Below, piece after piece: positions 1-8,483 of a stretch of 44,429 bases of DNA. This DNA is from Cyanobacteria bacterium SIG30 (GTDB lineage Bacteria > Cyanobacteriota > Vampirovibrionia > Gastranaerophilales > Gastranaerophilaceae). Each line of letters starts with the position of its first letter. Position 1 is the first letter of the stretch. Position numbers and translations under genes: made by a program. The notes beneath the pieces were generated by a model, which was not told the origin of the DNA, did not search any database, and saw nothing but the letters and a program-made list of their open reading frames with translations. The stretch is from assembly GCA_015152475.1 (NCBI GenBank), contig SUTW01000008.1:1-44429 (forward strand), in the 5' to 3' direction.

Positions 1-69
1 GATCGCAATAGTAATCAAAACTTCAGAAAGTGTAAAACCTTTCTTAAAACTACCTTTTCTAAACATCAT
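1..69 (-). CDS. prepilin-like protein, N-terminal fragment cut by window edge
   Basis: The reverse strand from 69 starts with two ATG codons and reads 23 codons to the window edge. The peptide contains KKGFTLSEVLITIAI, a type III (type IV pilin) leader: a basic stretch, Gly at -1, Phe at +1 and Glu at +5, followed by a hydrophobic helix. Prepilin peptidase would cut after Gly11 (counting from the first Met). An AAAGG Shine-Dalgarno-like sequence lies about 10 nt upstream. The rest of the protein is outside the window, so its C-terminal domain is unknown. It is divergent from the prepilin gene at 276, and it is one of only two prepilins here with Gly rather than Ala at -1. Confidence 0.8.
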   Translation of the reverse strand, partial: MMFRKGSFKKGFTLSEVLITIAI

Positions 70-130
70 AGTAATTCTGCCTTTCTTTATCTCTTTCATA
101 GCCAATAAATAGTATATACCTCTATATTTC

Positions 131-159
131 ATTTTATCCTTCGTTTTCTCTTTTGTCAA
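131..159 (-). promoter_or_regulatory. predicted promoter of the edge prepilin gene
   Basis: On the minus strand a perfect TTGACA (159-154) is followed by 17 nt and TAAAAT (136-131), a sigma-70-type promoter pointing at the prepilin gene that starts at 69. A GGTATATACT element at 120-111 lies just downstream of the expected start point and resembles the palindrome at the start point of the sigma factor gene (39655-39666). Confidence 0.6.
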
Positions 160-209
160 TTCTAACTAAGCGTTTCGGTTATAAATGTTTAAAATTTTTA
201 ACAAAAGGG

Positions 210-238
210 TTTAAAAACTATTAAAAATAATATATAAT
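210..238 (+). promoter_or_regulatory. predicted promoter of the 530-aa prepilin gene
   Basis: TTTAAA (210-215), a 17-nt spacer and a perfect TATAAT (233-238) precede the gene at 276, giving a predicted leader of about 30 nt. The -35 matches the consensus at four of six positions. The surrounding sequence is nearly all A and T, which lowers confidence. Confidence 0.45.
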
Positions 239-275
239 AATTTATATAAATATTTTGGATAAAAAGAGGATTGCT

Positions 276-1868
276 ATGTTTGAAAAGAAAAAGGCTTTTA
301 CTGTTGCAGAGATTGTTATTTCTTTGTTTATAATTGGTGTTTTAACAGTTATTACCTTACAGACAACTCAACATTTAAATAATAATTATACAAAATTGTA
401 TAGTGCGGCATATAATGGTCTTGTTCAAGCGGTTGGTAATGCATACTTAAATTGGGATCCAGGTGAAGAAGACAATTTTACTAATTGTGGTCTAGAAGGT
501 GGCGAATATCGCTGGTCTAAAGCTTGTTGGAAATTTTATACTAATAATATGGGGAAAGGCGATGGGGGCAATCCTATCACAGCTACATTGGGCGGCAAGA
601 CTTATAGTAGCGTTTGTTTTGATTCTAATAGTAGTGACGATCCCAACATAAGTAAGTGTGACAACCAAACTCATGAATTGTTGGCAGATGGCATAAAAGG
701 CTTCCCAAGAAAATATCCAGGATTTCTTTTTGGAAGATATGTTGGAGGTAATTTTGATGGGGTAGGTGGGTCTATTGATCCAACTGATCAAGATCCAATT
801 GACGTTGCATTTTGTAAAAGTATTACAAAATATTTTAATACTTTAAATAGTTTTAATGAATGTCAATCTTTTATAACGGGGATGAGAGATTATACTGATA
901 AAACAACTTATGGTGATAATGAAAAATCCTTAGATTTCACAAAGGGACAAAATTTTCTAAATGCCTTTTGTGCTCTTGAAACAACTTTAGATCCTGGTGC
1001 TGGTGCAACATATAATCATTCTGATTATTTAAGCAATGTTAAATGTAGTGGAACAAGTGGTGGTAGCATTATTCCATCTTTTATAACAGCTAATGGGCAA
1101 AAATTTTACATTTCAAAAGTTTTAAATGCAAATATGCCATTTTTTGGAGATCCTACAAATCCTGATTATACTGGTAACCAAAGAAGATATTTCCGCTTTA
1201 TTGTGGTTGACTTAAATGGTGACGCCAGACCAAACAGACAATATGTTAAAGGTGGAACTTTCCCCTGGACAAAAGGTGCAAATGATTCTGATGAGGTCGA
1301 TTCAGGCTCTTATCCTGATTTAGTTTTGTTTGCAATAACTGATAGTGGTTATGTTATTCCGCTTGGAATTCCAGAATTTGCAAAAAATTATGCGAGTGCA
1401 ACGGTTTATTTTCCTGAATATTTAAATGAATGTTCTGATTCTAGTTGTACTGAATTTAAGAAAAATGATATAGATTTTTCTGATGCTGCAAATTTGTTTT
1501 ATGCGAAATTAACTGCTTGGGGTGTTGATGGCATAAAAATGCCAAATATGATTTATGGACAACCAGTTTTAGAAAGCGAACCAATAAGCTGGTCTACTTA
1601 TTTTTATTGGATTGGTTTAGAATGCGGTAAAGATGGCTGCAATAATAAATCTGTATCAACTGATCTTGCAGGTTCTGGTTATAAACTTTATGCAGATAAG
1701 CTTATGTCTAATCTTATAAGACAATTTATGTTTAAGAATAAAGGCGCAACAATTAATGCTATTCAGGATACAATTATCCCAAGCGCTGTTTCAAACATAA
1801 AAGCAGATGTAATTCACGGGTGTGAAACTGGCGCAGCAAGATGCAAAGTTGAAATAGGAAATGACTAA
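276..1868 (+). CDS. large prepilin-type protein (530 aa)
   Basis: The N-terminus KKKAFTVAEIVISLF is a type III leader with Ala at -1, Phe at +1 and Glu at +5, followed by one hydrophobic helix. The remaining roughly 490 residues would be exported and displayed on a pilus-like or pseudopilus fibre. The domain is unusually large for a pilin and contains many Cys-containing loops. A VDLNGDARPN segment near residue 320 resembles the D-x-NG-x-x-x-PN motif of the shorter prepilins at 24270 and 27344. I chose ATG at 276 because AGAGGA sits 5 nt upstream; an in-frame TTG at 255 lacks this. The gene is convergent with the six-gene prepilin operon and the two stop codons touch (1868/1869). Its function as a minor or adhesive pilin is inference. 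Confidence 0.8.
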   Translation: MFEKKKAFTVAEIVISLFIIGVLTVITLQTTQHLNNNYTKLYSAAYNGLVQAVGNAYLNWDPGEEDNFTNCGLEGGEYRWSKACWKFYTNNMGKGDGGNPITATLGGKTYSSVCFDSNSSDDPNISKCDNQTHELLADGIKGFPRKYPGFLFGRYVGGNFDGVGGSIDPTDQDPIDVAFCKSITKYFNTLNSFNECQSFITGMRDYTDKTTYGDNEKSLDFTKGQNFLNAFCALETTLDPGAGATYNHSDYLSNVKCSGTSGGSIIPSFITANGQKFYISKVLNANMPFFGDPTNPDYTGNQRRYFRFIVVDLNGDARPNRQYVKGGTFPWTKGANDSDEVDSGSYPDLVLFAITDSGYVIPLGIPEFAKNYASATVYFPEYLNECSDSSCTEFKKNDIDFSDAANLFYAKLTAWGVDGIKMPNMIYGQPVLESEPISWSTYFYWIGLECGKDGCNNKSVSTDLAGSGYKLYADKLMSNLIRQFMFKNKGATINAIQDTIIPSAVSNIKADVIHGCETGAARCKVEIGND

Positions 1869-2579
1869 TTAATTGGTAGTATTTGTCAAAAAGTCATTTG
1901 TTTTACAGTGGTTATATTCTGCGTAAATAGGGTAATTGCCTTTTGAATCCTCAAAACCGCAATCTTGATTTGTTGCAGTTCCCGTTATATCATCTGTTGG
2001 TTTAACTTCAACTTTGCCAAATTTGTCTACGGTGAAAAAATAACCGTTTTTGAGGGTTCTATAGTTCCCATTTCTTTCAAAAAATACGCCAATATTTGCT
2101 TTTTGATCGCCACTAGCTGTGAATTGCATTTTTTTGGGTATACAATAGACAACGCCATTATTTGTAAGAAAACATTCGCCCTCATAGTTGCCTGCGTTTT
2201 CCCCACTATTATTGTATAGATTTTTTATTTCATTTTCAAGATGCATATTTTCTTTTAAAATGTTTAATTTGGATTTGAATATTGTGCTAAATTTATCATT
2301 TGCGGTTGTGCAAGTGCCAGTGCAATTACCATATGTTATACCATTTGCATCTGTTCGCTGTTGCATTTTTGAAAAATCTCCTGTTGGATATAAATAAATA
2401 TCATTTGCCATGGCTTGCGTTATAGATAATATTTGGAAATATGCGTGTTTTACCTTATGCTTATCTTGGTTTGGCAAAATTTGTTTAGTGACAGGAATTG
2501 TAAGCCCTATTATTATGATAAGCAAAGAAACTCCAACCATTAATTCGGCGATAGTAAAAGCATATTTTTTATTTTGCAT
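1869..2579 (-). CDS. prepilin-type protein, last gene of minor-pilin operon
   Basis: 236 aa. The leader NKKYAFTIAELMVGV has Ala at -1, Phe at +1 and Glu at +5 and is followed by a long hydrophobic helix, as in type IV pilins and type II secretion pseudopilins. The periplasmic part contains CFLTNNGVVYCIP, a motif also found in altered form in the two genes just upstream (2592 and 3254), so the three look like paralogues. A good Shine-Dalgarno (AGAGG, 7 nt before ATG) supports the start. It is the most promoter-distal of six same-strand prepilin genes and is 12 nt from its upstream neighbour. The exact fibre it joins cannot be told from this window. Confidence 0.8.
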   Translation of the reverse strand: MQNKKYAFTIAELMVGVSLLIIIIGLTIPVTKQILPNQDKHKVKHAYFQILSITQAMANDIYLYPTGDFSKMQQRTDANGITYGNCTGTCTTANDKFSTIFKSKLNILKENMHLENEIKNLYNNSGENAGNYEGECFLTNNGVVYCIPKKMQFTASGDQKANIGVFFERNGNYRTLKNGYFFTVDKFGKVEVKPTDDITGTATNQDCGFEDSKGNYPIYAEYNHCKTNDFLTNTTN

Positions 2580-2591
2580 AAATTTAACCTC

Positions 2592-3257
2592 TTAGTTATG
2601 TTTTGAATATTTTTTAATTAGTTTTTGTGCTGTACAGTGCACTTCTTTTGATTTATCGTCGCATTTTATTATATCAAGAAATACAATTTTTCCATCTCGT
2701 CTGACGCCATAAAAAATTGCTTTTTCCATCATATATTTTTGAGGATCTGCTTTTGCTTTTTTTGCTTCATATTTTGGATAAACTGTTATTGGCGCAAATT
2801 TTGTTGCAAAACTTTTTTCATCTTTTTGTTCAATCATATTTGTATTATCAAAATCAGTTTCTGGCACACACCAAGAAATTCCGTCAACCGTTACATAACA
2901 GTTATTAACAGATTCACTAGTACCATATGCCAAACAGTCTTGTGTGCCTTTTGTTTTAATTACTGATAAAAAGATTTTTTTAAAAGTTTTAGTGCTGGCT
3001 TTTACCCCGACATTAGTTTCATATACTTTTTCGTTATTTGAAAAATCGCGCTTTCCTGCATATTGCACACTATCATTTAGCATATCGTTAATTATGGTTT
3101 TTAATGTTGTGTGTGCTTTTTTAATTCTAAAATTATCGGTTACAGGGATTGAATTTCTAACAACTGGCATTGATATCGAAACTAAAGTTCCTAAAACAGC
3201 CAAAGTTATTAAAACCTCAGCCAAGGTAAAAGCTTTTTTGTTTTTTATATTTATCAT
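2592..3257 (-). CDS. prepilin-type protein (221 aa)
   Basis: The N-terminus NKKAFTLAEVLITLAVLG is a clear type III leader (Ala at -1, Phe at +1, Glu at +5) plus transmembrane helix. The C-terminal part has CYVTVDGISWCVP, matching the CFLTNNGVVYCIP and CFMTDDGTVYGIP segments of its neighbours, and a GVRRDGKIVFLDI strand close to GVRFDGNIRILHP in the 3254 gene. The start overlaps the stop of the upstream gene by 4 nt (ATGA), indicating translational coupling, and AAGGA lies 7 nt before it. Probable minor pilin or pseudopilin made in fixed ratio with its neighbours. Confidence 0.8.
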   Translation of the reverse strand: MINIKNKKAFTLAEVLITLAVLGTLVSISMPVVRNSIPVTDNFRIKKAHTTLKTIINDMLNDSVQYAGKRDFSNNEKVYETNVGVKASTKTFKKIFLSVIKTKGTQDCLAYGTSESVNNCYVTVDGISWCVPETDFDNTNMIEQKDEKSFATKFAPITVYPKYEAKKAKADPQKYMMEKAIFYGVRRDGKIVFLDIIKCDDKSKEVHCTAQKLIKKYSKHN

Positions 3258-3916
3258 TTTGTGTCCTTTTTATCCTTTTTGGGATAATCTTTTTTTATCG
3301 TGTCTGACAATAAAAATGTTTCTGTTTTACAGTGCATTTTTTCGTTATTTGTGCCGCAAACATCAGGATGAAGAATTCTTATATTACCATCAAATCTTAC
3401 ACCGATATAAAAGGCATTGTCGATGCTTCTTTTTTCTTCTTTGTCCCAATTTGCATAAATTGTTATTGGAACATGATTTTGAGTACCCATTGTGTTAAGA
3501 GTTAAAAAGTCTGTATTTGGGATTCCATATACAGTTCCATCATCTGTCATAAAACATTCATTTGATGTTCCGTTTGGTAATTCGCATGTGATATCGTGTT
3601 CAATAACTTCTAAACTATATTTAAAAGCATCTCTAAACTTGGTTTCTCGAAGTGGATAACCAAATGTTTCGCCAAATTCAGTCGTGACAGCTGCCGTTTC
3701 TCTAAAACCTGTAACGCTTGGATAGATGTTGTCATCATTTATTAAAGCACCAACAATTTTTTCTATTGTTGAATATGCTCTTTTGACACGTGCTTTTTCT
3801 ATATCTGGCAATTGTTTAACTACGTTTGTCATTGTCATAAGTGTTAAAAAACCAATAACTGCCATTGCAACCAATATTTCAGCTAAAGTAAAAGCTTTTT
3901 TGTTATTTTTTACCAT
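3254..3916 (-). CDS. prepilin-type protein (220 aa)
   Basis: The leader NNKKAFTLAEILVAMAV has Ala at -1, Phe at +1 and Glu at +5. The globular part carries CFMTDDGTVYGIPNTDF, which pairs it with the 2592 and 1869 products; here the second Cys of that motif is Gly. A GVRFDGNIRILHP strand is shared with the 2592 product. The start overlaps the end of the upstream 494-aa prepilin gene by 7 nt, and the only Shine-Dalgarno-like GGAG is about 13 nt away, so translation is probably coupled to the upstream gene. Fourth gene of the six-gene operon. Confidence 0.8.
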   Translation of the reverse strand: MVKNNKKAFTLAEILVAMAVIGFLTLMTMTNVVKQLPDIEKARVKRAYSTIEKIVGALINDDNIYPSVTGFRETAAVTTEFGETFGYPLRETKFRDAFKYSLEVIEHDITCELPNGTSNECFMTDDGTVYGIPNTDFLTLNTMGTQNHVPITIYANWDKEEKRSIDNAFYIGVRFDGNIRILHPDVCGTNNEKMHCKTETFLLSDTIKKDYPKKDKKDTK

Positions 3917-5394
3917 GATATTAAAATTGCTCCATTTGCGCCTTTTCCGCCTGTTCCATAAATGCCATAAGGAACTTCTTGTGTATATTCTTCTGGAAAT
4001 AGTATTTCTTTTTGATTTCCTATTTCAACTTCCATTCTTGCAATACCTTTTTTTGATTTTGTTATTTTAAAACCGGCACTTGCACCACTACTTCCTGGGT
4101 ATTTTGATTCTTCACTAACGCTACAATTATTTGCATTGCAATAAGATGCATGGGCAATAGTTAAACCTGTTTCATCTATTCCAAGTGCACTTGGGAAGGC
4201 GAAACGTGATTTTTTACCATTTTTGCCATCATAAGGTATAACATTATTTTCTTCAATTAAATCAGTTGAAACAACTTCTTCTTTGTTGTCGACACCAAGT
4301 GTGCCACCTGTTGCAGTTAAAGTTACTTTGTCATTTAATTTAATCTGGGTGTTTCCACCATTTCCATTTGTTTTTACATATTGTACGCCAGAACCACCAC
4401 TAGGAGGAATATAATGGCTACCCGTTCCACCAATGCCAATATTTTCTTTTGGTATTTTTAGTACTTTTTTCCCATCTTTTTCATAATTATTATCTATAAA
4501 GGCAGTGTTGTATTTAACAACTTGCCCTGGTTCTCCAGGGTTTGTTTTATGATATGTCAAAGCAAGTGTCCTTAAATAAATTTTTAAACTATCTCCTGGG
4601 GATAATTTTATTTCTTTACCTTTAGCTGTTGTTATTGCAAAAACTATGCTGTCAGATGGAACTTGTTCATTTGCGATATTACCCTTACAACCTTCTGTTG
4701 CGTTAGAATAAAAAGGACTTGTAATCTTTTCGCCCTTAACTACATAAGTATCCGCTTCTTTTCCATAAGTAAATTCTAATGGTTCGTTGTATGGATAATT
4801 GTTTACATTGTCAACAGTATAACCGCATGAAGGGCTAGTGTTTTTTGGATTATCGATGTAGATTTTTATATTATTCACCAGTTTTCTGAAACCAGATTTT
4901 AAATCATTTTCATTTATTACGTTATAATGACTTTTAAGCTGGTTTCCTATAGTTATTTTTTTATAACCAGCATTTATATAATCTTCGGCAATTTTTTTGT
5001 TGTAATTATAATATACAACCGAGCCTGCGCCACCGCCACCGCCACCAGCTAAGACTATTTCATACAAATCGGCTCCATCGGGAATTTCAAAGTAGCAATT
5101 GTCAGCACCTGCGCTACCGCTTTCATCAGTAATTGTTTTTGTAATTTCATTATCTGGACCAATCCATACTTGTTTATACCTTAAGGCTCCATTTGCATCA
5201 TAATAACAAGCAAAATGTCCATGTGTACCATTTAAACTCACTGTCCCTGTTTGGTTTCTGCCTTTTGAAATTTTATTTGTTTGTTGTCTGGATATCAGTG
5301 GTACTGAAGCTGCCATAATGACCATAATCATTGACATTACAACGAGCAAAGATAAAAGAGACATCGCTTTTTTGGTTTTTATTTTATTTACCAT
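3910..5394 (-). CDS. glycine-rich prepilin-like protein lacking Glu+5 (494 aa)
   Basis: The N-terminus TKKAMSLLSLLVVMSMIMVI has the basic stretch, Ala at -1 and hydrophobic helix of a type III leader. Residue +1 is Met and +5 is Ser instead of Glu. Loss of Glu+5 is characteristic of tip pseudopilins such as GspK, which are also large. A first domain has Cys63 and Cys100 and leads into EIVLAGGGGGGAGSV (about 113-127). A long Gly/Ser/Thr-rich region (GIGGTGSHYIPPSGGSG, TATGGTLGV) follows, and the protein ends GANGAILISW. The same architecture and end motif occur in the two genes upstream. The Gly-rich part resembles glycine-rich tail-fibre-like domains; that is from memory of the family and not tested. 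Third gene of the operon, overlapping both neighbours. Confidence 0.75.
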   Translation of the reverse strand: MVNKIKTKKAMSLLSLLVVMSMIMVIMAASVPLISRQQTNKISKGRNQTGTVSLNGTHGHFACYYDANGALRYKQVWIGPDNEITKTITDESGSAGADNCYFEIPDGADLYEIVLAGGGGGGAGSVVYYNYNKKIAEDYINAGYKKITIGNQLKSHYNVINENDLKSGFRKLVNNIKIYIDNPKNTSPSCGYTVDNVNNYPYNEPLEFTYGKEADTYVVKGEKITSPFYSNATEGCKGNIANEQVPSDSIVFAITTAKGKEIKLSPGDSLKIYLRTLALTYHKTNPGEPGQVVKYNTAFIDNNYEKDGKKVLKIPKENIGIGGTGSHYIPPSGGSGVQYVKTNGNGGNTQIKLNDKVTLTATGGTLGVDNKEEVVSTDLIEENNVIPYDGKNGKKSRFAFPSALGIDETGLTIAHASYCNANNCSVSEESKYPGSSGASAGFKITKSKKGIARMEVEIGNQKEILFPEEYTQEVPYGIYGTGGKGANGAILISW

Positions 5395-6737
5395 TGTACT
5401 ATTATTGCACCTCCATTACCTTTTCTTACGTCAGTTTCTGGTGGGTTAGTTAATTTAGGATTGTTAACACTGATAACACTAGAAGGATTTGCCATACCAG
5501 TTAATTCATATTTTAAATAAGGATAATATTCTATTTTTGGTATATAGCCACTACCACCTGCGCCAAAACTTAGAGCATGTGCTTCTTGTATACTGCATTG
5601 TGAATCGTCACAAACCCCCTTATTTCTATAAGGTTCTCTATTTGCTAGACTTTCGAGTTCATTTATATAATCAGATAATTCGCCATCGGTCTTAGCTATG
5701 GCATTTCCATTTTCTACACTGTCTGCCGCAATAAATAACAGCTGTGGACTTTCTGGTAAAAAATTATTGTATTCATTATCATTGATAATGTATTCTTGTT
5801 CAATAATCATTCCCGGTTCGCCACCTTCTGCCTGAAGGTTGCCGAATTTAGTTGATGTTCCTTTGAGCCCTGGGTTACCACCAGAGCCAATATCATCTTT
5901 TTTTATTTTTATTGTTTGGTTTGGTTTAACATTTTGTCTTGCTATTTTTCCTGCTTTTCCGCCAGTTCCATAATTGTATTTTATATTTTCAAGCGCAATG
6001 GCACTTAATACTATATCCAGACTATCTTCACATTTTTTCGTAAGTATTTGAAGTTTTTTGTTTTCTATAGCATAAAAACATACATTCATATCGCCTTCCG
6101 CTTTTGCATCCCCCCATGCAAAATTGTTTCCAACGTCTGGAGCAAAAGGAAGTTTTTTTACCATTTTTTCAAAAATAGATTGATTTACATATTTGCCAAA
6201 ATCATTGTTGGAATCAAGGGTTAAGTTTTTATATACAATACTGCTATTTTGGCTGTAACAATTTTCTAAAATGAATCCATTGTTGTCTGGCAATTCGCAA
6301 TTACCGGGATAATCTCCTACATAATTGCCAGACAGAATAAAATTCCCGTTTGTTCTAGGTATTTCATATTTAAGTTCAGCATCACTACTTGTTTTGGCTG
6401 AAATTGTTTCTTCGTACTTTCCGCCACCGCCACCAGCACCAACTAAAATCATTTCAACGTTTTGAGCTTGTGGTATTTGGAATTCGCATTCGCTAACGCC
6501 TTCATCTGTTATAGTGGATGCTTTTCCTGTCCTATAATGCAATTCTGTTCTTTGGTGTAATTGGTTATGTTTGTCTTTGTAGCAAATAATTCTCCCAGAA
6601 ATTGGTGTTTCTAATCTTTTTTCTGTTTTTTTTGCAACTGAATATACAACAAGCAAAGACAAAACAGACATTATTGAAACTGAGACAATAAGTTCTGTTA
6701 AAGAAAATGCAAATTTAGTCTTTTTTATTTCTATCAT
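5388..6737 (-). CDS. prepilin fused to glycine-rich domain (449 aa)
   Basis: Leader KTKFAFSLTELIVSVSIMS: Ala at -1, Phe at +1, Glu at +5, then a hydrophobic helix. The next segment has Cys52 and Cys84 exactly 32 residues apart, as in the 541-aa neighbour (Cys49/Cys81), then EMILVGAGGGGG (about 95-106). Downstream come GTGGKAGKIARQNVKP and IGSGGNPGLKGTSTKFG, and the end is GNGGAIIVQW. The product is therefore a paralogue of the flanking glycine-rich prepilins but diverged in the middle. It overlaps the downstream gene by 7 nt and follows the upstream one by 3 nt, so it sits inside a translationally coupled operon. Likely an exposed adhesive or tip component; the role is inferred. Confidence 0.75.
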   Translation of the reverse strand: MIEIKKTKFAFSLTELIVSVSIMSVLSLLVVYSVAKKTEKRLETPISGRIICYKDKHNQLHQRTELHYRTGKASTITDEGVSECEFQIPQAQNVEMILVGAGGGGGKYEETISAKTSSDAELKYEIPRTNGNFILSGNYVGDYPGNCELPDNNGFILENCYSQNSSIVYKNLTLDSNNDFGKYVNQSIFEKMVKKLPFAPDVGNNFAWGDAKAEGDMNVCFYAIENKKLQILTKKCEDSLDIVLSAIALENIKYNYGTGGKAGKIARQNVKPNQTIKIKKDDIGSGGNPGLKGTSTKFGNLQAEGGEPGMIIEQEYIINDNEYNNFLPESPQLLFIAADSVENGNAIAKTDGELSDYINELESLANREPYRNKGVCDDSQCSIQEAHALSFGAGGSGYIPKIEYYPYLKYELTGMANPSSVISVNNPKLTNPPETDVRKGNGGAIIVQW

Positions 6738-6740
6738 ATT

Positions 6741-8366
6741 TTACCACTTTATAATTATTGCGCCACTAGCGCCATTTCCGCCATCTGTTTGTTGAAGATT
6801 ATATGTTTTGCTCACATACTCAAGTGCCATATCACATTCATTTAAATATATATCAGATTCGTAATTTAAGTTTTCAAAATGCACCATATTGCAAGCTTTT
6901 AAATTAGCGTTCGTCCACATAGTGAAACCACCGCCACCACCACCAGCGCCATAGTTAGCATATTTTACATGGCCTGCTTGCGAAATTCTTTCAGGTTCAG
7001 GACAAGTGGCTAAATATTTACTATTACTTTGGTTTCCAAGACCCTCTCTGCAATATATGGCTCCAATTGTTCCTGCATTTGATGCTACATCAGAATCAAA
7101 TTTTCCTGCTGATTTAGTTTTTATGTTTATATCTTTGTCGCCAAATACATAATAGTGGTTATTATATTCTTCTGCTTCTACTTGAACACTTGACATTTCA
7201 GAACTTCTTCCGCCTTCGCCACCTGGAACAAGGCAGTTGCCTGATTTACAATACATATTTGAAACAGTATTTTCTGTGACAAAACGCGTATAATCTCCGT
7301 TGTAGCCATCACTTAAATTTAAATCTATATTTCCGCCATCCATTTTAAAATGTCCCAAAAGAGTTTTTAATGTGTTATAAGCTTTTTCATATTTATTATT
7401 ATTTATTTCGTCTATTACTTCTTCTATAATTGCTTCATAACTGCTTACGGTGCCTTGTTCTATATATATTTTTGCTGGATGGTTTTTTAATAAATTTAAA
7501 GCTGCTATGTCATACGAATTGATAACGCCATCTCCTGTACCATAGTAAGTAGCTAAAGTACATCCTTTTGTTTGGCATCTTAAATCATCAACAATTTTAA
7601 GCATTCTGTAATAAGAACCTAATGCCTTGTTACCTTTATTAAGTGCTACTTCTGCGCCAATTCCACCTTTTCCAATACAGTGTTTATTTTTAGTGGTGTA
7701 ATTATTGTCATAATCGGGATTTTGCCAATCTGTATCGCAAAAACCTATTACTATTTGACCATTTTCATCAAAAGCTCCATTTAAACTTGTTTTAAATTTA
7801 ATAACTTCACCTGTGTCGCCACCGCCTCCAGGTGTGTATTCTAATTTGTTATTTTGGGTATAAGATGTATATCCATTGTTATTTTCACTGCCATCAGAAT
7901 GGGTACATTTGCTGCTTGTACAACTAGCGGTTGCATATTCGCCTTTTGAATTTTTTCCACTAAATTCCCCTGTTGTTCCTTGGGAAACATTACTTTTGGC
8001 AATAATTATATTATTGTAAAATTCACTATTCGTATTATGTTTAAACGTACTTAGGCTTCCGCCGCCACCACCGCCAACGAGAGTGACTTCATAATTTGTA
8101 GCACCATTTGGTCTTTCAAAAACGCATTCTTGTACTACTTCATCTGCACTAAATGCGGATTGGTTATATCTTGATTTTTGTTTTAGTTGCCAGCCATATA
8201 CCTCATCATATTCTGCCCAACAATGATATTCGCCAAATGCACTAATATTTGCGCTGGTTGTTCTTTTAGTTAAGAATGGCACAGAAACAGCCATAAAAAT
8301 TGAGATAATCGCCATTGCATAAACTAATTCTATGTATGAAAATCCGAACTTAAAATTCTTTTTCAA
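6741..8366 (-). CDS. prepilin fused to glycine-rich domain, first gene of operon (541 aa)
   Basis: Leader NFKFGFSYIELVYAMAIISI has canonical Gly at -1, Phe at +1 and Glu at +5. Cys49 and Cys81 flank a small domain that runs into EVTLVGGGGGGS (about 93-104). The protein has further Cys-rich loops and a second Gly6 stretch in YGAGGGGGGFTMW, and ends GASGAIIIKW. The start is TTG at 8366: GGAG lies 8 nt upstream, there is no in-frame ATG nearby, and translation from TTG gives the intact leader. A TTGACA promoter lies 56-61 nt upstream. As the first gene it probably sets expression of the whole six-gene minor-pilin set. Confidence 0.78.
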   Translation of the reverse strand: MKKNFKFGFSYIELVYAMAIISIFMAVSVPFLTKRTTSANISAFGEYHCWAEYDEVYGWQLKQKSRYNQSAFSADEVVQECVFERPNGATNYEVTLVGGGGGGSLSTFKHNTNSEFYNNIIIAKSNVSQGTTGEFSGKNSKGEYATASCTSSKCTHSDGSENNNGYTSYTQNNKLEYTPGGGGDTGEVIKFKTSLNGAFDENGQIVIGFCDTDWQNPDYDNNYTTKNKHCIGKGGIGAEVALNKGNKALGSYYRMLKIVDDLRCQTKGCTLATYYGTGDGVINSYDIAALNLLKNHPAKIYIEQGTVSSYEAIIEEVIDEINNNKYEKAYNTLKTLLGHFKMDGGNIDLNLSDGYNGDYTRFVTENTVSNMYCKSGNCLVPGGEGGRSSEMSSVQVEAEEYNNHYYVFGDKDINIKTKSAGKFDSDVASNAGTIGAIYCREGLGNQSNSKYLATCPEPERISQAGHVKYANYGAGGGGGGFTMWTNANLKACNMVHFENLNYESDIYLNECDMALEYVSKTYNLQQTDGGNGASGAIIIKW

Positions 8367-8398
8367 TATTAAAACTCCGACTCTCTTAAGCCATTTTC

Positions 8399-8427
8399 AG
8401 ATTAACAATTTTTTCAGGGTTTGTCAA
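8399..8427 (-). promoter_or_regulatory. predicted promoter of the six-gene prepilin operon
   Basis: The minus strand carries a perfect TTGACA (8427-8422), a 17-nt spacer and TAATCT (8404-8399), which matches the -10 consensus at only three of six positions. It lies in the 117-nt gap between the MFS gene and the operon's TTG start. No intrinsic terminator was seen after the MFS gene, so read-through from surE-purH-MFS is also possible. Confidence 0.5.
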
Positions 8428-8483
8428 TCCTTTTAAGGTTGTTTATGTCTAAAAATTAACATTTAAAAACTAATATTTATAAG

